A DNA stretch of 64,000 bases from Jejuia pallidilutea (GTDB taxonomy: Bacteria; Bacteroidota; Bacteroidia; Flavobacteriales; Flavobacteriaceae): the NCBI RefSeq assembly GCF_002973595.1, contig NZ_PVEO01000012.1, forward strand, positions 37,713 to 101,712, read 5' to 3'. Each line of letters opens with the position of its first letter. The stretch's first letter is position 1. Shown here one piece after another: positions 1-9,775 of this stretch. The notes beneath the pieces are model-generated. The model was not told the DNA's origin, did not search any database, and saw nothing but the letters and a program-made list of their open reading frames with translations. The translations under genes and the position numbers were made by a program.

Positions 1-111
<111 letters not shown>

Positions 112-174
112 TTAATCTCCCAAAAGGGAGAAGCTGTTGTGTGTAAATATACGAATCTTTGTTTAGGATTTGGG

Positions 175-1182
175 TTACTCTACTTTATGGGAGCTAAGGG
201 AGGCTTTTAGGCTTTCCTGTATGGCATTATCAAATAAATCGGCGAGTGAAATACCAGCTACTGCTGCTTGTTGGGGCAAAATACTTTCTTTGGTTAGTCC
301 TGGTACTGTGTTTATTTCTAACAAATAAGGGTCACCATCTTTAAAAATAAACTCACTTCTAGAAAACCCTGTCATTCTTAAAACTTCATATACCTTTTTT
401 GCTAAAATATTTACGTTTTCTTCTTGTTCTGGGGTTAATCTTGCTGGAGTAATTTCTTGAGATTTTCCTAAATATTTAGCCTCATAATCAAAAAAATCGT
501 TTTCAGAAACTATTTCGGTTATAGGTAATACAGTAGTGTTGCCTTTATAAGTAATAACACCAACTGAAACTTCGGTGCCATTTAAAAACGATTCTATTAT
601 AATTTCATCATCTTCTTTAAAGGCTACAGCTATCGCCGCTTGTAAATCTTCTTTTTTGTGTACTTTAGTAACGCCAAAACTACTACCGGCTTTATTGGCT
701 TTAACAAAACAAGGCAAGCCTACTTTGGTTACAATAGCGTTTTCGTCTACAATATCGCCTAAATTCAAATAATAAGATGTTGCGGTTTTAATACCATAAG
801 GTTTTAAAATACTTAAGCAATCACGTTTATTAAAGGTCACTGCAGCTTGGTACATGCCGCAACTTGTGTGTGGTATTTTAAGTAACTCAAAATACCCTTG
901 CATGTACCCATCTTCTCCAGGAGAACCATGAATGGCATTAAACACACAATCGAAAGTAATTTTATAACCATCAATGTTTATAGAGAAATCGTTTTTATCA
1001 ATTGGTAACTCTAAATCGTCATCATCAACATAAACCCATTTGTCTTTAAAAATGTGAATACGGTATGGGTTATATTTTTTTCGGTCTAAAGTTTCATAAA
1101 CCACATTGCCGCTGGTTAACGAAATTTTGTATTCGCTTGAATAGCCTCCCATAATTATGGCTATGTTCTTTTTTTCTATCAT
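175..1182 (-). CDS. ddl: D-alanine--D-alanine ligase
   Basis: This 335-residue protein has the ATP-grasp layout of Ddl: an N-terminal glycine-rich segment (IMGGYSSEYKIS), the GSPGEDGYMQG stretch near residue 90, the FDYEAKY substrate loop, and the C-terminal metal and phosphate site LLEINTVPGLT. Ddl joins two D-alanines using ATP to supply the dipeptide that ends the peptidoglycan stem. Length is normal for the family. It is divergent from the PASTA-domain gene 130 bases away and precedes coaD on the same strand. I did not try to predict vancomycin-related specificity. Confidence 0.95.
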   Translation of the reverse strand: MIEKKNIAIIMGGYSSEYKISLTSGNVVYETLDRKKYNPYRIHIFKDKWVYVDDDDLELPIDKNDFSINIDGYKITFDCVFNAIHGSPGEDGYMQGYFELLKIPHTSCGMYQAAVTFNKRDCLSILKPYGIKTATSYYLNLGDIVDENAIVTKVGLPCFVKANKAGSSFGVTKVHKKEDLQAAIAVAFKEDDEIIIESFLNGTEVSVGVITYKGNTTVLPITEIVSENDFFDYEAKYLGKSQEITPARLTPEQEENVNILAKKVYEVLRMTGFSRSEFIFKDGDPYLLEINTVPGLTKESILPQQAAVAGISLADLFDNAIQESLKASLSSHKVE

Positions 1183-1284
1183 AAAACTATTTGATGTTCA
1201 TCTAAATACGGCAATAAATCGTATTTAATATAGTTAAGCTAAAATATCATATAAATCGCAAAACAAAAAACAGTTCTGTTTTTA

Positions 1285-1292
1285 TATATTTG
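1285..1292 (+). promoter_or_regulatory. Candidate -7 promoter box (TATATTTG) for the PASTA/rluD pair
   Basis: The octamer matches the Bacteroidota -7 consensus TAnnTTTG exactly and ends 21 bases before the PASTA gene start. I do not see a TTG at the expected -33 spacing, so this is only half a promoter by sequence. Confidence 0.4.
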
Positions 1293-1312
1293 CCTAATCG
1301 AAAAATCTGCAA

Positions 1313-1867
1313 ATGAGTGTCTTTAAGTTTTTAATAAGTAAAACATTTTTAAAACAACTGGTATTGGCCATAGTAGCCATTCTGGTTTTGTGTTTTTTAA
1401 TGTTAACATGGTTAAAATCTACTACCAATCATGGTGAGTTTGAAACGGTTCCGGAATTAAAAGGCAAATCTATAAGTGTTGCAGAAATGGAGTTAAATGA
1501 AAATAATTTGGTAATGCAAATACAGGATTCGGCAAATTTTAATCCAGATTACCCTAAGTTTTCCGTAATAGAACAAGAACCAGCAGCAGGAACAAAAGTA
1601 AAAGAAGACCGTAAAATATATTTAACGTTAAACCCATCGGGCTATAGAAAAGTTGAGGTTCCAGATTTAAGGGAACGTACTTTTAGGCAAGCCGAACCAA
1701 ATTTAGAGGCTCTAGGTTTTAAGGTAGGAAATATTACCTACGTAGACAATCTTGGGAAAGATATTGTGCTACAATTAAAATATAAAGGAAAAACCATAAA
1801 CCCTGGAGAAAAACTGCCAAAAACATCTAAAATAGATTTGGTTTTAGGTAACGGAAACCGCCCATAG
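1313..1867 (+). CDS. Membrane-anchored PASTA domain protein
   Basis: This 184-residue protein has a short cytoplasmic start, one transmembrane segment at about residues 14-33, and two PASTA-like repeats, roughly residues 42-110 (VPELKGKSISVAEMEL to YLTLNPSG) and 113-181 (VPDLRERTFRQAEPNL to VLGNGN). PASTA modules are known to bind peptidoglycan fragments or beta-lactams in Ser/Thr kinases and penicillin-binding proteins, but no kinase or transpeptidase domain is present. Context fits the cell wall: ddl is divergent beside it, and rluD follows 25 bases later, probably in the same transcript. A wall-sensing or scaffolding role is inference. Confidence 0.85.
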   Translation: MSVFKFLISKTFLKQLVLAIVAILVLCFLMLTWLKSTTNHGEFETVPELKGKSISVAEMELNENNLVMQIQDSANFNPDYPKFSVIEQEPAAGTKVKEDRKIYLTLNPSGYRKVEVPDLRERTFRQAEPNLEALGFKVGNITYVDNLGKDIVLQLKYKGKTINPGEKLPKTSKIDLVLGNGNRP

Positions 1868-1892
1868 CATTAGCCTAAACTAATGCCAAATT

Positions 1893-2927
1893 ATGCAAGA
1901 CAACGCGCCACAATTACCCGAAGAAGATAACCTGCACGAACATTATACGTTTACCGTAGATAAGGGGCAAGCACCTTTACGTATCGATAAATATTTAATG
2001 AACTATATTGAAAGTATTACGCGCAGTAAAATTCAAAATGCAGCAAAGAGCGAAGGTATTTTGGTAAATAATACTCCTGTAAAATCTAACTATAAAGTAA
2101 GGCCCAACGACCATATAAGGGTAATGTTTGCACACCCAACCTACGAAGCGCTTTTAGTAGGTGAAGATATGCCTTTAGATATTGTTTATGAGGATAAAGA
2201 GCTGTTGGTAGTAAATAAACCGGCAGGTTTGGTAGTACATCCAGGACATGGTAATTATTCAGGAACGTTAATTAATGGTCTTATTCATCGCTTTGATAAT
2301 CTGCCAAATAATTCTAGCGAACGCCCAGGTTTGGTTCATCGTATAGATAAGGATACTAGTGGTTTGTTGGTTGTAGCAAAAACAGAGCAGGCCATGTCTC
2401 ACCTTTCGTTACAATTTGCCGAAAAAACCAGCGAACGCGAATATGTTGCTATTGTTTGGGGAAATGTAGAAGACGATGAGGGCACTATTGAGGGGAATAT
2501 TGGGCGTCATCCCAAAAACCGACTTCAAAACACCGTATACCTCGATGATGAAGCCAATAAGGGCAAACCAGCCGTAACGCACTATAAGGTTATAGAACGT
2601 TTAGGATACGTAACCTTGGTATCGTGTAAGTTAGAAACAGGGCGTACACACCAAATACGTGTACATATGAAACACATTGGGCATACTTTGTTTAACGATG
2701 CTCGCTATGGAGGTGATGCTATTTTAAAAGGCACCACTTTTACAAAATATAAGCAGTTTGTAGAGAATTGTTTTAAAGTATTGCCAAGGCAAGCCTTACA
2801 TGCTAAAACTTTAGGCTTTACCCACCCTAAAACTAACGAGTTTATGCGTTTTGAAACTCCAATACCTGACGATATGGTAAAGTGTATTGAAAAATGGAGA
2901 AACTACACGAAACATCAAGATTTATAA
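1893..2927 (+). CDS. rluD: RluD-family 23S rRNA pseudouridine synthase
   Basis: This 344-residue protein has an N-terminal S4 RNA-binding domain (about residues 28-90, starting LRIDKYLMNYI) and a pseudouridine synthase core. The catalytic loop is HRIDKDTSGLLVVAK, with the invariant Asp of the RluA/RluD family, and the downstream ETGRTHQIRVHMKHIGH motif is present. RluD modifies uridines in helix 69 of 23S rRNA. The RluA/C/D subfamilies are hard to separate by eye. The S4 domain, the length and the PASTA neighbour favour RluD. It follows the PASTA gene by 25 bases. Confidence 0.9.
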   Translation: MQDNAPQLPEEDNLHEHYTFTVDKGQAPLRIDKYLMNYIESITRSKIQNAAKSEGILVNNTPVKSNYKVRPNDHIRVMFAHPTYEALLVGEDMPLDIVYEDKELLVVNKPAGLVVHPGHGNYSGTLINGLIHRFDNLPNNSSERPGLVHRIDKDTSGLLVVAKTEQAMSHLSLQFAEKTSEREYVAIVWGNVEDDEGTIEGNIGRHPKNRLQNTVYLDDEANKGKPAVTHYKVIERLGYVTLVSCKLETGRTHQIRVHMKHIGHTLFNDARYGGDAILKGTTFTKYKQFVENCFKVLPRQALHAKTLGFTHPKTNEFMRFETPIPDDMVKCIEKWRNYTKHQDL

Positions 2928-3022
2928 AGTTTAATTTAGTTAGCTTTAATAGAAAAACTTTAAAATTATAATGTGTTTAACTTTTAATGCCATGTATACG
3001 TAGCATCCAAATTAATATCCAA

Positions 3023-3586
3023 ATGAAAAAGTATTTATTGTTCTTATGCTTTTGTGGGTTATCCTTAATTGGTAAGTCGCAAAATGAGAGTGTAGAAAAG
3101 TCCACTTATGGCGCCCAAGCAGGTGTGCTAGGTATATGGGCGCATAGAGAGATAAAGTTATCTAATAAAATAGCATTACGGACTGAAATTGGAATGGATG
3201 CAGGATTCTGGGGAGGAAGCTTTTATCCAAAAAATGGATATTTAATAACGCCAGTAATTACATTAGAACCAAGATGGTATTATAATTTAGACAAACGTAT
3301 AGCTAAATCAAAAAATATTTCTGGGAATAGCGGAAACTTTTTGACATTGCAAACAAGTTACCACCCCAATTGGTTCGTTATTTCTAATTATGATAATGTA
3401 GAAGTGGCTGATCAAATTTCAATAATTCCAACATGGGGAATAAAAAGAAATATTGGGAGTCATTTTACCTATGAAACAGGAATTGGTTTAGGTTTTAGAT
3501 ACATTTTCGCAAAAAGTGTTGGGTATTTGTCTAACGAGGGAGAAGCTGCTATGAATTTACACTTACGTATTGGTTACAGGTTTTAA
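3023..3586 (+). CDS. Small exported outer-membrane beta-barrel-like protein
   Basis: From the ATG at 3023 the protein is 187 residues and begins with a clear signal peptide (MKKYLLFLCFCGLSLIGKSQ, cleavage expected after the Gln). An upstream in-frame ATG at 2987 would add 12 residues in front of the signal and is less likely. The mature part is rich in aromatic and alternating polar/hydrophobic residues and ends in LRIGYRF, with a terminal Phe typical of outer-membrane barrels. I do not recognise a named family. It follows rluD by 95 bases and precedes mpl by 200 bases. Confidence 0.7.
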   Translation: MKKYLLFLCFCGLSLIGKSQNESVEKSTYGAQAGVLGIWAHREIKLSNKIALRTEIGMDAGFWGGSFYPKNGYLITPVITLEPRWYYNLDKRIAKSKNISGNSGNFLTLQTSYHPNWFVISNYDNVEVADQISIIPTWGIKRNIGSHFTYETGIGLGFRYIFAKSVGYLSNEGEAAMNLHLRIGYRF

Positions 3587-3786
3587 CCATAATTTTTTTC
3601 AAAAAAAGCGTTTTAAGTATTAGCCCAGAAATTATTAATGCATTTTTGCTATTAGAGTCTTCAAGAATTTTTTAAGTGGTGAATATTATGTTTTTAGTTC
3701 TAGTAATTCCTTCAAATAAAAATAGGATTTACTAACTTTTAAACTTTATACTTTGAACTTTAAATATAGAAGTAGATATTTGCTAC

Positions 3787-5142
3787 ATGAATGTACATTT
3801 TATAGCTATAGGTGGTGCCGCAATGCACAATTTAGCACTCGCACTGCATAACAAAGGATACATAGTTACAGGAAGCGACGATACCATTTTCGAACCTTCA
3901 AAATCAAGATTAGCAGCTCAAGGATTGTTGCCCGAAGCTTTTGGGTGGTATCCAGAAAAAATCTCAAAAAATCTAGATGCTATTGTTTTGGGCATGCATG
4001 CTAAAGCCGACAATCCAGAGCTACTGAAGGCTCAGGAACTAGGACTTAAAATTTACAGCTATCCAGAGTTTTTGTACGAACAATCTAAACACAAAACCAG
4101 AGTGGTAATTGGTGGTAGCCATGGAAAAACAACCATAACATCTATGATTTTGCATGTAATGCATTATCACGACAAGGATGTAGATTATATGGTTGGCGCT
4201 CAATTAGAGGGGTTTGATGTTATGGTAAAACTTACCAAAGACAACGATTTTATAGTATTAGAAGGCGATGAGTATTTAAGTTCGCCTATAGATCGCCGTC
4301 CAAAATTTCACCTCTATAAACCTAATATTGCATTGTTAAGCGGTATTGCTTGGGACCATATTAACGTGTTTCCAACCTATGAGAATTATGTAGAGCAGTT
4401 TAGCATTTTTGTAGATTCTATAGTAAACGGTGGAAGCATTAACTACAATGAAGAAGATTTAGAAGTGAAACGTGTTGTTGAAGCATCCGAAAATACCATT
4501 AGAAAAATACCTTATCAAACACCAGTATATACTGTTGAAAACGGACAAACTTTTTTAGAAACTCCCGAAGGCGATCTGCCAATTGAAGTTTTTGGAAAAC
4601 ACAACCTAAATAACTTAGCAGGGGCAAAATGGATTTGTCAGCACATGGGCATTGACGAAGATGATTTTTATGAGGCCATTGCTACTTTTAAAGGGGCTAG
4701 TAAACGCCTAGAGAAAATTGCAGAAAGTAAAATAAGTGTTGCCTATAAAGACTTTGCCCATTCACCAAGTAAAGTAGAAGCCACCACTAATGCCGTAAAG
4801 GAGCAATACCAAGATAGAACCTTAATAGCTTGTTTAGAGTTGCACACTTATAGTAGTTTAAATGCCAAATTTTTAAAGGAGTACAAAGGCGCTTTAGATG
4901 CAGCCGATGTTGCTGTGGTATTTTATTCGCCCCATGCTGTTGAAATTAAGAAACTAGAAGAAGTTACCCACGAGCAAATTGCTGAAGCTTTTCAACGCGA
5001 CGATTTAATTATTTACACCAATTCAGACGATTTTAAAAACTTTCTCTTTTCGCAAAACTTTAATGGAAAAACATTACTATTAATGAGCTCTGGTAACTAT
5101 GGTGGTTTAGATTTTGATGACGTAAAGGGCTTGATAACTTAA
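3787..5142 (+). CDS. mpl: UDP-N-acetylmuramate:L-alanyl-gamma-D-glutamyl-meso-diaminopimelate ligase (Mpl)
   Basis: This 451-residue Mur ligase starts with the Rossmann segment HFIAIGGAAMHNLALAL and has the ATP loop GGSHGKTTITSMI near residue 110. It also has EGDEYLSSPIDRRPKF and the HNLNNLAGA motif of the central domain. Mpl attaches recycled murein tripeptide to UDP-MurNAc. MurC is the nearest relative, but the segment GDEYLSSPIDRRPKF and the start resemble Mpl more than MurC. Its 3' end converges on the methyltransferase gene with a 6-base gap. About 200 bases upstream hold no gene. Confidence 0.88.
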   Translation: MNVHFIAIGGAAMHNLALALHNKGYIVTGSDDTIFEPSKSRLAAQGLLPEAFGWYPEKISKNLDAIVLGMHAKADNPELLKAQELGLKIYSYPEFLYEQSKHKTRVVIGGSHGKTTITSMILHVMHYHDKDVDYMVGAQLEGFDVMVKLTKDNDFIVLEGDEYLSSPIDRRPKFHLYKPNIALLSGIAWDHINVFPTYENYVEQFSIFVDSIVNGGSINYNEEDLEVKRVVEASENTIRKIPYQTPVYTVENGQTFLETPEGDLPIEVFGKHNLNNLAGAKWICQHMGIDEDDFYEAIATFKGASKRLEKIAESKISVAYKDFAHSPSKVEATTNAVKEQYQDRTLIACLELHTYSSLNAKFLKEYKGALDAADVAVVFYSPHAVEIKKLEEVTHEQIAEAFQRDDLIIYTNSDDFKNFLFSQNFNGKTLLLMSSGNYGGLDFDDVKGLIT

Positions 5143-5148
5143 TATTTT

Positions 5149-5973
5149 TTAATAACTAAGGTGTAGCTCAAAATGCTTTTTATCTAAAGTTTCGTTTTTA
5201 TCTATTACTACCAAACCTTGTTCGTATAAATCTATAGAGAAATTAACGTCGTTGTCATTAATAATAATCTGCCACGCTTCTTTCATCTCATTGCTCCAGT
5301 AAATATCATCAAAAACAAATAATGCTGGAGAACTAATTTTAGATTTTAATGTATTAAAATACTCAAGTGTTGGTGTTTTTTTATGGTTACCATCTATAAA
5401 TAATAGATTAAAGGCAGTATTCTTATTCATAACCTTTGGAAACGTATCATCGTATAAGCCCTCTACAACCTCAAAATTAGAATCATGGCTTATAGTTCCA
5501 AATTTTTGGGAGGCTATTTCGCAAAGTTTAGGCAAGCCTTCTATAGTTACAAAATATCCATCTTTAGCGTTTATAGCTTCTAAAATATAAGCCCCGGAAA
5601 CCCCAAGATTTGTACCTATTTCTAAAACTTTTGGGTTATTAATGTGTTTTGCAATCATATACAAAAATTCACACCATTTAGCTTTAGAAGCTGCTTTTTT
5701 GCATATATCGCTTACAAGCGCAGTTTGGTTTAATGAGAAAATTTCATAAGTAACCACTCTAGAGTCTTTTAAAAGATTGTTTCTATAGTTTTCGCATCTT
5801 GAAAAAGCATTTAGATCTTCTTTTGTGTAAGATTTATTTTTTACAGCTTTAAAAGCTGAAACTATGTGTTTTAGGGTTTGGTTATCTATTGCTGAAATGC
5901 TTTTTAAAGTACTATTTTGATATAACCTTCTCTCTAAAATTAATCTATGTTTGGCGATTTTTTTTGAAATCAT
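5149..5973 (-). CDS. Class I SAM-dependent methyltransferase
   Basis: This 274-residue protein has a Rossmann methyltransferase core. Motif I is VLEIGTNLGVSGAYI (about residues 115-129), followed by an acidic motif II (YFVTIEG) and the LLFIDGNHKKTPTLEYF and FVFDDIYWS segments typical of the O-methyltransferase-like Methyltransf_24 group. The N-terminal 90 residues are helical and family-specific. The substrate cannot be read from sequence. It converges with mpl and has a 147-base gap to the acyl-CoA synthetase upstream on the same strand. Confidence 0.8.
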   Translation of the reverse strand: MISKKIAKHRLILERRLYQNSTLKSISAIDNQTLKHIVSAFKAVKNKSYTKEDLNAFSRCENYRNNLLKDSRVVTYEIFSLNQTALVSDICKKAASKAKWCEFLYMIAKHINNPKVLEIGTNLGVSGAYILEAINAKDGYFVTIEGLPKLCEIASQKFGTISHDSNFEVVEGLYDDTFPKVMNKNTAFNLLFIDGNHKKTPTLEYFNTLKSKISSPALFVFDDIYWSNEMKEAWQIIINDNDVNFSIDLYEQGLVVIDKNETLDKKHFELHLSY

Positions 5974-6120
5974 AAATTTAAGTTACCACAAACATTATGG
6001 GGTGTTATCCTCACAAAAGTAGTTAGAAATAACGATAAGATTTTAGGATTGTTTAAATAAGATTAGGGTTAACCCCAACTTAAAGCATTTATTGACACGC
6101 ATATTACTACAGTTTTCCAT

Positions 6121-7938
6121 CTAAAAAACAAAAGTACCTGTATTTATTTCCTTCAGCAGGTTTTTGTCTATTTGTACATATGTACTGTTTTTTGGAAGTA
6201 ACACGTATACGGTATCATCGCAATTAAAGCCTTCTTTTTTTAATTCAAACTTTTTTATTTTATGTGTATGTGTAAAATCTATTGCATCCTTAATTCTTAT
6301 AAAAATGGGGACCGCATATTTTGGGAGTGTTTTAAAGAGATGAGCAGCAATGGTATCTATATCAAAATGAGCATCTGTTCGCCTTACTAAGGTTACCATA
6401 CCTGCTCTACCATCGTTATTTGGGATTTGCACACCATAAGCGGCGCAAATTTCAACACATTTTAAATTACCAACAATACTTTCAATTTCAGCGGTAGCTA
6501 CATTTTCACCTTTCCATCTAAAGGTATCGCCAATTCTATCTATAAACCGTGCATGCTTATAGCCAATATCCTGAAGTAAATCGCCACTGTTAAACCAAAT
6601 GTCGCCAGTTTTAAACACATGGCGTAGTATTTTGTCTTCGTTCTTTTTATTGTTTACGTACCCGTCAAATACCGATTTGTCGCTTATTTCAGAAATTAAT
6701 AAACCCGTTTCGCCTTTTTTTACAGGAATTAAAAACCCATTAGCATCCTTAATTGGCATATCGTTTTCTACGTCGTACTTTATAATTTTAAAATTTTGGG
6801 GAGACCATCCAATGGTACAATCAAAATTAAACGTGTTGGTAAATCCAACATTACCATCGGCAGCACCATAAAATTCAAAAATGTTTTTAATGTTAAAACG
6901 TTCTTTAAATTGGTGCCAAATATCTGGCCGCAGGCCATTGCCCATAATTTTTTTAATACTGTGGTTTTTGTCTAAAGATGTTTCTGGGGCATTTAGCAAA
7001 TAGCGGCACAATTCCCCAATATAAATAAATGCCGTAACATGGTATTTTTTAACATCTTCCCAGAAATGGGTAACAGAAAATTTTCTTCGCATTACCATAG
7101 TGCAAGGTGCGGCAAGAGCTGTAGGCCAGCCAACAATTAGTGCATTGGTATGGTAAAAAGGTAGCGGTACGTACATTACGTCCTTACTGCCAAGATTCAT
7201 ATTTACCTTACCGAACCAATAATATGTAGACAGCCACTTTCGGTGTGTTTGTCGCGATGCTTTGGGGAGTCCTGTGGTGCCCGATGTAAAAACGTAGGCA
7301 TAAACTTGGTGCGATTTTATGTTTTGGGTCGTTATTGGGTTTTCTGTAGTTATATGCTCCAAATCGGTTTTAAGTGCGGTATAGTTTTGTGGGCAATCTG
7401 TTTTTTGTTGATCGCTAACCCAATAATATTTGTGCGACAAACTTCCAGAAAGCGAGTGTTTAACCTCTTCAAAAAAAGACACCAATTCTTCACCTATAAA
7501 AAAGTGATTGGATTTGGCAAGTTCCATAGAATGGATTAAAACCTTTCCTTTCTGATTAGGGTTTATAAGCGAAATAACAGCGCCAATTTTAGCACATGCA
7601 GTAATTAAAAACAAGAGTTCTGGTCTGTTTTCAATGTAAGCAATAACCGTTTCTCCATTTTTAATACCCTTTTGAAGTAAATAATTTGCGTACTTGTTTA
7701 CGGTTTGATTAAATTCTGAATAGGTATAACTTTCATCTTCAAATTTTAAAGCAGTGGTAGTTCCGTAGTGTTGGGCATTGTGTTCTATAATCTTACCGAT
7801 GGACTGGTAACTATCTGGAGCAATGTCCTTTGCCAGTTTTATGTTTTTTAACATTCTAGGAAATTGGGGCGTTAGCCTAAGCACCTTTACTACCAAACTA
7901 AGGGGATTCAAATTTTTATGTTGAAGATTATCAGACAT
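6121..7938 (-). CDS. Long/very-long-chain acyl-CoA synthetase (FATP/FadD6-like)
   Basis: This 605-residue AMP-binding enzyme has the phosphate loop YVFTSGTTGLPKASR at about residues 215-229, an adenine-site segment FEFYGAADGN, and the FRWKGENVATAEIE motif that is distinctive of the FATP/very-long-chain acyl-CoA synthetase branch. The C-terminal domain is complete. Enzymes of this family activate fatty acids with ATP and CoA, in some cases coupled to uptake. The gene stands alone between the methyltransferase and MOSC genes, all on the minus strand, with gaps of more than 100 bases, so a shared operon is not evident. Confidence 0.88.
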   Translation of the reverse strand: MSDNLQHKNLNPLSLVVKVLRLTPQFPRMLKNIKLAKDIAPDSYQSIGKIIEHNAQHYGTTTALKFEDESYTYSEFNQTVNKYANYLLQKGIKNGETVIAYIENRPELLFLITACAKIGAVISLINPNQKGKVLIHSMELAKSNHFFIGEELVSFFEEVKHSLSGSLSHKYYWVSDQQKTDCPQNYTALKTDLEHITTENPITTQNIKSHQVYAYVFTSGTTGLPKASRQTHRKWLSTYYWFGKVNMNLGSKDVMYVPLPFYHTNALIVGWPTALAAPCTMVMRRKFSVTHFWEDVKKYHVTAFIYIGELCRYLLNAPETSLDKNHSIKKIMGNGLRPDIWHQFKERFNIKNIFEFYGAADGNVGFTNTFNFDCTIGWSPQNFKIIKYDVENDMPIKDANGFLIPVKKGETGLLISEISDKSVFDGYVNNKKNEDKILRHVFKTGDIWFNSGDLLQDIGYKHARFIDRIGDTFRWKGENVATAEIESIVGNLKCVEICAAYGVQIPNNDGRAGMVTLVRRTDAHFDIDTIAAHLFKTLPKYAVPIFIRIKDAIDFTHTHKIKKFELKKEGFNCDDTVYVLLPKNSTYVQIDKNLLKEINTGTFVF

Positions 7939-8045
7939 TTATTTTGGAGTTTTATTGTAGATTTTTTGATCAAATTTTGAGATATGCCATCATTTAAGAG
8001 TGATAAATCTTTAGACTTAAAAGAAAGTAGTTAAAAAAATTTAAA

Positions 8046-8681
8046 CTAAATGATAAACCCTTTTAGTTTATCCCGTTTTTGCTGAGGTAAAACCTCTAAA
8101 TCTACTGCTATTTTCAATAAGTCTTGATTTTTGATTTTTGCAAATATCAAATTGTATAATTGCGCCACACTTAAACTTTTTTTTGGGCGTTCCACAAGTT
8201 TTACATTATCGTTGTTACTCACCAAACCTTTTTCTAAAACCTTAACGTAGGTTCCTGGATATCCATAGTCTACAAACTGTTTTATAATCTTTTGGGATTC
8301 AAATTTCACACCAAATTTAAAACACGGTTCTCTTGGTTGTGTAACTTGTACCAAAGCTTCGCCAATTTTGTAAATATCTCCTACCATAATTTGGGTGTCG
8401 TTCATATCTTTTATGGTAAGGTTTTCTCCAAACATACCCCAACTCCATTTTAAATGAGGGTACATTTTTTTCCAGTACGGGTAATGATCTGCTGAAAACA
8501 TATAACACGCCTTATAAGTGCCGCCATGTACTTTTTTATCAGCAACATAATCATTTATAATACCATTTTTACCCAAGAAAATAGCTTTTGCTACAGGCGT
8601 TTTAAATATACCAGTGCTTACTTGGGTATTGTGCCATAAAATAGTTTTTGGTTTAGAAATATTGGTAGATTGTACTAGCAT
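8046..8681 (-). CDS. MOSC domain-containing protein (YiiM-like)
   Basis: This 211-residue protein carries a MOSC domain through most of its length, with HGGTYKACYMFSADHYPYW, the WGMFGENLTI segment and the conserved Cys in TQPREPCFKFG. MOSC domains occur in molybdenum cofactor sulfurases and in YiiM, where the Cys is thought to handle sulfur or a molybdenum cofactor. The C-terminal approximately 45 residues are helical, like the YiiM C-terminal region. No other molybdenum genes are nearby. Confidence 0.85.
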   Translation of the reverse strand: MLVQSTNISKPKTILWHNTQVSTGIFKTPVAKAIFLGKNGIINDYVADKKVHGGTYKACYMFSADHYPYWKKMYPHLKWSWGMFGENLTIKDMNDTQIMVGDIYKIGEALVQVTQPREPCFKFGVKFESQKIIKQFVDYGYPGTYVKVLEKGLVSNNDNVKLVERPKKSLSVAQLYNLIFAKIKNQDLLKIAVDLEVLPQQKRDKLKGFII

Positions 8682-8838
8682 TAGGTATGAGGAATTAAGT
8701 TTACTAAAAGCAGCATAGTTTTATGGAATTTAAATATAGCCATACATATTCATCTGTATAAATCTATTTTTAAAGCCTTATTTTTTGTGCAAAAGCAATG
8801 TAAATTATTCTTATTATTGAGAGCTTTCCGGTAGTGTG

Positions 8839-9726
8839 TTACTTTAATTTATCATTAAAAAAATCAATAGTACGTTTCCAGGATAAGGTAGCGGCTTTTT
8901 CATCATATCTAGGTGTTGTGTTATTGTGAAAACCATGGTTAACGCCTTCATAGAAATAGGCTGTATATGCTACATTGTTTGCTTTTAAACTTGCTTCATA
9001 AGCTGGCCAACCTGCATTAACACGTTTATCAAGTTCTGCAAACTGTAATAGCAAAGGTGCTTTAATTTTGGCTGTTTCTTCAGCAGATGGTTGTCCGCCG
9101 TAAAACGGTACAGCAGCTTTTAAGGTTGGAATTTTTACAGCCATCATATTAGAAATCCATCCGCCAAAACAAAACCCAACAACACCAATGTGGCCATTAC
9201 AATTTTTATGGTTTTTTAAATACTCAAATGCAGCAATAAAATCTTCAAGCATGTCTTGTTTATCTCGTTTACGTTGTAGAGCGCGCCCTTCGTCATCATT
9301 TCCAGGATAGCCGCCAAGTGGTGTTAACGCATCGGGAGCTAATGATATAAACCCTTCAAGGGCAGTGCGTCTGCCTACATCCTCTATATACGGGTTTAAG
9401 CCTCGGTTTTCGTGCACAACTATTACACCTGGCAATTTGCCTTTGGCATCTTTAGGTTTAGATAATAATCCTTTTATAGTACCTCCGCCTTTGGGCGAAT
9501 TATAGGTAATGTATTTTGAGTCTAACCGCTTATCGTTTACTGCTACAACAAGGTTGTCTTTATAATTTGGTGTGATAAAACTGAGGAGTGAAGATACTGT
9601 AATGCCACCAATGGCATAAAGGGATAATTTTTCAACAAATTTGCGTCGATCAATTTTATTATGGGCGTAATCGTCATACAAATCAAAAACATCTTGATTT
9701 ATATCCTCTTTTTTTAAAGGCTTCAT
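8839..9726 (-). CDS. Dienelactone hydrolase family protein with twin-arginine-like N terminus
   Basis: This 295-residue alpha/beta hydrolase has the dienelactone hydrolase nucleophile elbow GFCFGGW with a Cys nucleophile, a catalytic Asp in ELDKRVNAGW, and His in GVNHGFHN. The N terminus carries DRRKFVEKLS followed by a hydrophobic stretch (about residues 27-48) that resembles a twin-arginine export signal, so the enzyme may be exported. The true substrate is unknown. It is divergent from radC with 49 bases between starts. Confidence 0.85.
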   Translation of the reverse strand: MKPLKKEDINQDVFDLYDDYAHNKIDRRKFVEKLSLYAIGGITVSSLLSFITPNYKDNLVVAVNDKRLDSKYITYNSPKGGGTIKGLLSKPKDAKGKLPGVIVVHENRGLNPYIEDVGRRTALEGFISLAPDALTPLGGYPGNDDEGRALQRKRDKQDMLEDFIAAFEYLKNHKNCNGHIGVVGFCFGGWISNMMAVKIPTLKAAVPFYGGQPSAEETAKIKAPLLLQFAELDKRVNAGWPAYEASLKANNVAYTAYFYEGVNHGFHNNTTPRYDEKAATLSWKRTIDFFNDKLK

Positions 9727-9775
9727 ATACTAGGTTTTTATTGTTTCTCTAAATTACAATATTTATCTTTAGTGC

